Shown: piece by piece, positions 58,469-64,000 of the stretch
Layout of the letters: the number at the start of each line of letters is the position of its first letter
How positions within the stretch are numbered: the first letter of the stretch is position 1
Source: Enoplolaimus lenunculus
Lineage: Eukaryota > Nematoda > Enoplea > Enoplida > Thoracostomopsidae
Direction: 5' to 3'
DNA: 64,000 bases
NCBI GenBank assembly: GCA_030248215.1
Contig: JASANG010002323.1
Span: forward strand, 177,020-241,019
The notes under the pieces: model-generated
The model's database searches: none
Told to the model about the DNA's origin: nothing
The model's input: only the letters and a program-made list of their open reading frames with translations
Position numbers and translations under genes: made by a program

Positions 58469-60569
58469 TTAGACTAATCTAACTTCAATCCCAAAAGCTT
58501 CCGTCGCCAGCTTTCCAATTTCTTTGTGAATAACTGTGACTTCTTTTTGCGTCAGTGTACGTTCCATATGTCTATACACAATCCTGTAAGCTTGACTTTG
58601 CCGTTTCGTTTTCGGATGAGTAAATTCATCAATTAGGTGCACTTGTTCAACAATGTCACCTCCGACACTTCGTACAATGTCATAAAAATCATTCGCATGG
58701 AACTCCACTGGTTTACCCCGCACGTCTCCGCTTTTAGTTGTATCAGTGGAAGGCAACCAAAATGATATATCGTTAATTAACTGTGGAAACTTACTAATTG
58801 GTTTATACGTAATATCTCGTCTAAAATTTTCTGGCCCAGGTCTATCAGGTAGAGCAAATTGACTCAAAAACCCGGAGTCCAGACTCCAAAACAAACGGAT
58901 ATCAGGGATAGAGTACAATTTCATCGCTAAACGTTCAAGACCGAGTCCAAACGCCCAACCAACACGATTCGTCCCCACCGACGCTTGATTTAATATTTCC
59001 TGCTCAATAATACCACAACCTAACAGTTCGAGCCAATCATTGTTAAAATTCACCTCAAGTTCCCAGGAAGGATGAGTAAACGGAAATTGTGAGTGGGTCC
59101 ATCGCATTTCAGCGTCAACACCAAACAACGCTCTTGCCAGTTGCTCAAGACACGACTTCAAGTTTTGCTCCAAAATCATTGCTGTGTCCCTAGTGTGAAC
59201 GCTTTGCTTTTCCGACGTGCGGACAGAGCTACACGGCTGCGTTTCATATAACGAAAGTCCTGGAATAATTTATAATCTTGCTTAGTTTACAGTTGTGTCA
59301 GTTTACTGTGTACAACCGTTGATATTAACCTAACTCAACTCGCACAGCTTCGTAATGTAACTATGGCGTTGGACTTTAACTGTTAAAGATGCGGCAGTTT
59401 AACAAAAACAGGCGTATAAATTAAAATAAAAACAGAGAATTCTTATACATTTTAAATCCATAGTATGCAGAATCAAAAATATCTACGTTGTGCTGCTAAA
59501 ATGCGTACTTCGGTTTTAATAAATCTTCCCTAAGTTAGCACCGTTCCATACTACATGACAAAACATCGATCCAGCGAGCGTTCTGGTCCATATATGTTTT
59601 ATCGATTAGATAAGCTCGAACCAACCAGCGAGTTGTATTTTTATCTACGTATATACATAATTTCGGTGCATATGCACGGCAAAAACAAATCGGCTTTATA
59701 TTACAAGCCGAATGTCTGTGGTTCATGTGTCCACATGCTAATTCAGAAGAGGGTGCGACAGAATAAAAACAACCAGTGAACAAGAGCAGTAGTCACGGGA
59801 ATATATTATACGCAATTTCATTTGCATACAATTAGTTTAATGTAAAATCGTGTTATACTTTTCAGGATGATAGTAACATCCTGCGAACTACAATACATTG
59901 TCGAAACCAGATAAATACTTATACAAACGCACTCTTGTTCAGAACAATACAAAGTAACACAATATTACCTTCCTGATTTTGAAATAATTCTTCTTTGCGA
60001 AATAAACGAACACCTTCCATTTGATGGAATGCCGGATAATGCGAGCGATCTACTTGGTCACGTCGGTAAACGTCTCCAACAATTAGAAAATTATCAAGTC
60101 CGGAACGTAGCAGTTCCGCTTGGTGAGCACTTGTATGCGCGCGTAATAAATAATGGCGATTAAAATAATAGGTATCGGACTTTCGTCTGCTCACGTGATC
60201 CATGGGCACCAAAAGACTATCAAAGTTTTGAGCTAAAGTCACTATAGGAGAAAGATTTTCCTGCACAGCAAACAACGGACTACGGGTATTGGATTTGCGG
60301 TAGTTTTGGTGAAAGAAATCAATAATGCGGCGCTTCAGCAGGTACAGTGGGTTTCTTGTGTCCATGTATAATTTTCGATCAAGCAGCCTTAGAATTTTTG
60401 GAGTAACGTTAGTCAACTCGTCACGCTCAAATATACGGTTGCCATATTCGATATGTGCTGTTTCAAAAAAATTGACCTTGCCAGCGATTTGACATGTTGA
60501 ACGAAATACGCAATTACAGAGTTTGCCATATTGTTCTACACGCATTGAAACTGCAGACGCAATCAACAT
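58469..60569 (-). CDS. FARS2: Mitochondrial phenylalanyl-tRNA synthetase
   Basis: Attaches Phe to mitochondrial tRNA-Phe in the matrix; a monomeric class II enzyme. Exon 1 (60569-59969) begins with a basic, Ser-rich leader and encodes the N-terminal catalytic half. It includes LLRAHTSAHQAELLRSGLDN and motif 2 (GDVYRRDQVDRSHYPAFHQM). The last exon (59181-58469) has LGCGIIEQEI, motif 3 (GWAFGLGLERLAM) and the C-terminal FDX-ACB anticodon-binding domain (INDISFWLP, DFYDIVRSVGGDIVEQVHLI, YRHMERTLTQKEV). The exon 1 donor (GAAG|GTAATA, phase 1) joins in frame to acceptor CACAG at 59182, giving about 437 aa against 451 in human. The join lacks roughly 25-30 residues present in the human enzyme (the segment before EVKxxLKxxL), so a small middle exon may lie in the 787-nt intron. 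Catalytic motifs are intact. Confidence 0.93.
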
Positions 60570-60881
60570 TTTTGGTTATTTAGCAAGCATTATTATAGAA
60601 CAATATTAAATACGTATTAGTAAGCTATATTGATTTCTCTGGTGTAAAAATATTTTCAAGTAGCGTGATAAATAACTAAATTTGCTTAAGCATAATTATT
60701 TTATTCCAGTTCGCCACCAAAATAACATTGAATCAAAAATAGTTTGGCTTGTTCAAGTGGTAAGCCTTATATTTAGTCGTATAATGAAATACCTATATAC
60801 AAATTTGAAGTATTGGAACCGTTGCAAACTTCATGTTGAGGTTCTTATAACGCATTACACAAAAATTGAGCAGTTATTGTG

Positions 60882-60957
60882 AGGGGCGTGACTCAGTGGT
60901 AGCGCCCTTGAGTGAAAATTTGTCGACTGTGTGTCATTGGATCGAAACCTCGTAAGA
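60882..60957 (+). repeat. tRNA-like sequence (SINE head or tRNA pseudogene)
   Basis: GGGGCGTGACTCAGTGGTAG gives a good A-box, and GGATCGAAACC, 50 bp on, an altered B-box. The cloverleaf is poor and there is no matching acceptor stem, so it is not called a functional tRNA. Confidence 0.5.
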
Positions 60958-61578
60958 ACTCCCTTCATTTTCAGCTGCAAGAACGCAAACTAGACATCGT
61001 CGTACCCTGGCCTACCTAATTTAGCACAATACCCACATAAGTCACGTAAAATTGCTTGAGAGACAACTTAAGTCGACGCATTGTAGTAACCCCATAGCTT
61101 TTCAATATTTTATTCTTTTGACCAGTGATGCAGTAATGATCTCAAAAGTAATGAACACAACTTGAATTTAACGAAAACATTTCACAAACATGTATGCTCA
61201 GACTGCATATGTTTTGATACGATATAGTGGCCATACAGTTATGAAATCCGTAGTTTTTATTATAGTGAAAACAAAGCAGCACCAATACCCCTGAAAAGCC
61301 GAAAATCGCAAACACCTCACATATTTTACCTAGCTATGTAAATATCGGTTATAAGTTTACAATCACGCTCAATTCCTATGTATCAATGAATCGGAGAGTA
61401 TGGTTGCCTAACCTTGATTACGATTAAAACTCAATCACGTGAATGTGAAACGATGTCCAGTGTTTTTAGCACGACTGGGGTACAAAACAGTACGTTAACA
61501 TGACATAGGTACTGTTTTTCAGTCTACGTAGGAACCGAGACGTCAGAGCTTTTTAACTAAGCAGAGGTATTAAAAGCG

Positions 61579-61656
61579 GAACTCCAGAGCAGGGTTCGAA
61601 CTCTCAACCTACGGAGCCTTAAGCAAACACTCTATCACTGCGCTACGCAGCCCGCC
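61579..61656 (-). repeat. tRNA-derived SINE-like sequence
   Basis: On the minus strand: GGGCTGCGTAGCGCAGTGAT (A-box), then GAGAGTTCGAACCCTGC (B-box) at the right distance. It runs into non-tRNA sequence, which fits a SINE head. Confidence 0.55.
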
Positions 61657-61689
61657 TCTACAAATGCATTTTTTGGCGACTACAATGTG

Positions 61690-62010
61690 TCGATCGTTTG
61701 CTGCCGACAAGCATACTACACAATGCGCATTGCATATATATTGCATATGCATCAGGATAAGACTGTCTCACATGTTTACATACCCCAATTTTCAACAAGG
61801 TCGTCCTTTGACCGCTCACCCTATTTTGTACTTGATACCGTGTTCATAGCTCGGCATTTCACTATTGCGCTCACAGCGTAGCTCCCAAGTCAGCCTAGTT
61901 AGGAACCGTGATTTCAGTATGCTGCCGGCAAGCATACTACACAATGTGCATCGCATATATACTTCATATGCAGCAAAACAAGCATGTCTCACATGTTTAC
62001 ACAGTTCAGA
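61690..62010. repeat. Tandem duplication with 224-bp spacing
   Basis: TGCTGCCGACAAGCATACTA, CACAATGCGCATTGCATATA and TGTCTCACATGTTTACA at 61700-61790 recur in order at about 61921-62006. Confidence 0.7.
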
Positions 62011-62099
62011 AAAGGCAATTAATTATAGTCCAGAAACAGAAGCAGACATTGATTTCAGCATAAGCGAAAGGAATATAATTTGGCTTACAACTTAGAAAA

Positions 62100-62570
62100 T
62101 CGGAACTTTACTGATGATTTGAATATTTCCTTGCCAGTTTATTACCACCAATTCTGTAAATTGTATAATGAGTTACTTAATTAATCTACTTAACTAGCGA
62201 GTTAGTTAATACTGCTGAATTAAATATATACCGGAAAAGATAACACAGTCTGAATTCGTTTGATTACTACTCTGAGTTGAGCTGATTCCGGGAAAGTTGA
62301 AATTCACTTAGAATTAATCAACTCAGAATTCTCAGTTGTGAAACGCTCGATTCAAACTCAGTGGTTCAACGTATTCTGAATTATTGAAATTGACTCACTA
62401 GAACTTCACCGAAACCAATACTGTAATCACTACTTATATGTTGCCGGCCACGCATCTGTTTTTTAAACTTCATGGTTTCATATTCTCAAACACTAAAAGT
62501 ACAGTGGGTGCCACCCAAATGAAAGTTATTGTAGGTACCAGCAATTATTCCGGTAATAAATTGAAATCTA
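62100..62570. other. Intergenic, nothing assigned
   Basis: Some repeated AACTCAG/CTGAGTT motifs (62265-62370), otherwise no signal. Confidence 0.35.
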
Positions 62571-62571
62571 A

Positions 62572-62838
62572 TCAAAACTGGCGTATTCGGCTCGCTTTTC
62601 GTTTGTTTTTCACCGGTGGTATAACAGTGTCTATAATTTCAGCTCTTTCTTCTTTTTTATCGAGGGTGACGTGTAACTTCGGTGGATGCTGTTCGCGTCG
62701 AATTGCCATACGAGTGTACGGAATACGGGGCAGCATACCAGGTTGCTCATCGTCAACATGGTTATCCATTGGCGGGATTTCACTTCGCATTACCTGTTGT
62801 ATTATTGTCAGCGTTGAATTGCGTACTTTGATTGCTTA
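62572..62838 (-). CDS. Candidate last exon, likely of the bestrophin gene
   Basis: Open from an acceptor-like CCTAAG at 62839 to a stop at 62572. The frame reads IKVRNSTLTIIQQ, then VMRSEIPPMDNHVDDEQPGM, then a basic end (VKNKRKASRIRQF). Bestrophin C-terminal tails are poorly conserved, so the link rests on strand and distance only. Confidence 0.4.
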
Positions 62839-63443
62839 GGACTATTGGTTTTTGCCCAGTAATAATTACGCTCATTTAGTGTGAATATTTAGCTCTAGTA
62901 CCTAAATAGTATTGCAAGAATTTTACGCGTTTCTGTATATTAATATTCTACAAACCAGAACTAGTAAAGACAGTGTATTGATAACTAAAAACATGAAGCG
63001 TTCATTATTATTGCCCTTTTATATTCTCGAATGAGTGAAGGACCTAGGACTCATTTTCGTTTTCCCCCACAAGAAAAAACTTAAATCCCTCCCACAAAAA
63101 ACGTATTCTGTGTGACTTCATAGGAGCTACCGCCCCCAAAGTCACCTACAATTTCATGGAAGCCTAAACAGGATGGTGGACTACCGTTTGCAAGCCCCCT
63201 CCAGCACTAAGCAATTCATTATTGGAACAGTCGAATTTTGTAATGTGGCGCCCAGGGATGTAAACCGCTTCCTGCGGAGGTCGTTTTGCGGGCAGCAACC
63301 CCCATCTTGCAAACAGTGGTGGTTTATTTTGATTGTTAGAATTGTTACTTGATTTACGCCACGCCAGAATACAAAGAAACTAAAAAGTCCAAACTCCCTC
63401 ATTCAGAACAGTATAATATGAGTGGAGTAAAAAAGGGTCGGAC

Positions 63444-63603
63444 CTCTAACCAACGTAGACAGTTCTTGTTTATTCCGAAGTAGCATATGGCGTTCTTCAG
63501 ATAATGATTGATTTATGAACAGTCTTTTCGCAGCTGCTAGACTTCGCTTGTTTAAAATCTGAACTGGCCCCGCAGTGTTTATGTGTGTTTGTGGGCCACT
63601 ATA
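63444..63603 (-). CDS. Candidate bestrophin exon after the clasp
   Basis: Starts after acceptor GTTAAG, 47 nt downstream of the donor of the next exon, in the same phase. Reads [20 protein letters not shown], then [20 protein letters not shown]. The right-hand donor (GAG|GTCCGA) is weak. Probably part of the variable C-terminal region. Confidence 0.45.
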
Positions 63604-63650
63604 CTTAACATGAACCACGAAGCAGTTAAACACACATTAACCAATATTAC

Positions 63651-63794
63651 CTCGTCAACTATTGAAAACGCAGTTTGAACGTGTCTATCGAGCATATAAT
63701 TGAGCTCAATGTCGTCATCATCTTCTTCAAATGGACGCATTAAGTATTGACCGACCTTACAAAGAGCAAATAAATCACTAAAGACAGCCAACAT
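63651..63794 (-). CDS. Bestrophin chloride channel, calcium-clasp exon
   Basis: 48 codons between acceptor TTGACAG and donor GAG|GTAATA, both phase 0. The product is [20 protein letters not shown], then [20 protein letters not shown]. It matches the hallmark segment of bestrophins ([20 protein letters not shown], then DDFExNxxIDRNxQVxxxIVDE). The acidic EDDDD run is part of the Ca2+ clasp that gates the pentameric anion channel. One residue differs from the usual GEDDDD (EEDDDD). The transmembrane exons lie beyond the right end of the window. Downstream exons are proposed at 63444-63603 and 62572-62838. Confidence 0.85.
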
Positions 63795-64000
63795 CTGTCA
63801 AATAGCAAAAAACTGAAATATATATTCACGAATTTGAGAGTAAAAGTTTAGGTTTTGTGTTTTGTTTAGAGTAAAATACAAGCAATTTGAAATTGTTTTC
63901 GGTTAACAATATTATTTTTGCAGACTATACAAAAACATACAATATATGATCAAAATTAGATGTGTTCCTATACCAAAATTTTTGCCGATTCTGAAAATAT

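Noticed and set aside
60882-60957. Functional tRNA gene
   Set aside because: The A-box is good, but the B-box is altered and the acceptor stem does not pair.
1-64000. CRISPR arrays, bacterial operons, phage or riboswitches
   Set aside because: No spaced identical repeats of CRISPR type and no prokaryotic gene organisation; the splice sites and repeats are eukaryotic.

Overview
The window looks like a repeat-dense, AT-rich metazoan nuclear genome. Three things point, tentatively, to a nematode: the nematode-type telomere hexamer (TTAGGC/GCCTAA) is scattered interstitially on both strands, one inferred intron is only 47 nt, and the only confidently named genes are ordinary animal families (mitochondrial Phe-tRNA synthetase, a bestrophin). 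An enoplean, perhaps mermithid-like, lineage is a guess from the repeat richness. No ribosomal, tRNA or bacterial genes are seen.

Genes. (1) A family of small secreted, cysteine-rich proteins of the Ly6/uPAR/activin-receptor-ectodomain (LU) type lies on the minus strand at 3.4-5.1, 12.9-13.3 and 17.4-17.9 kb. All three first exons carry six Cys in the same order and end in a phase-0 donor after the sixth Cys. Only the first copy has a located last exon, with a CxC...CN end and a GPI-type hydrophobic tail. Possible relatives lie at 23.6, 28.4-29.1 and 49.8 kb. (2) A two-exon minus-strand gene at 40.3-43.9 kb encodes a long disordered protein with an AT-hook-like motif. (3) FARS2 lies at 58.5-60.6 kb (minus). 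(4) Exons of a bestrophin lie at the right edge (minus). Several single exon candidates are listed with low confidence.

Repeats dominate the rest. I resolve: a TA-flanked MITE ('A', about 445 bp); a TTAA-flanked, piggyBac-like MITE with a tRNA-Gly-like core ('P'); a hAT-like MITE with 8-bp target duplications ('B'); a short TIR element that carries TTAGGC repeats inside it ('T'); a second TIR element ('D') sitting in TTAGGC tracts; a tandem pair of small Helitrons; an OTU-domain TIR element; and several other dispersed inverted-repeat families (C, E, Q, R). Insertions are nested: P in A at 0.7-1.4 kb, A in B in A at 34.4-35.5 kb, P in a gypsy fossil at 51.9 kb. Two gypsy-type fossils (37.9-38.4 and 50.4-51.9 kb) are broken.

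The stretch 53.4-56.6 kb is a composite of GC-rich repeats, a G-poor low-complexity tract that may be an assembly artefact, a 33-bp-type minisatellite, and a long decayed TTAGGC array with two inserted elements. It could be an old telomere or subtelomere.
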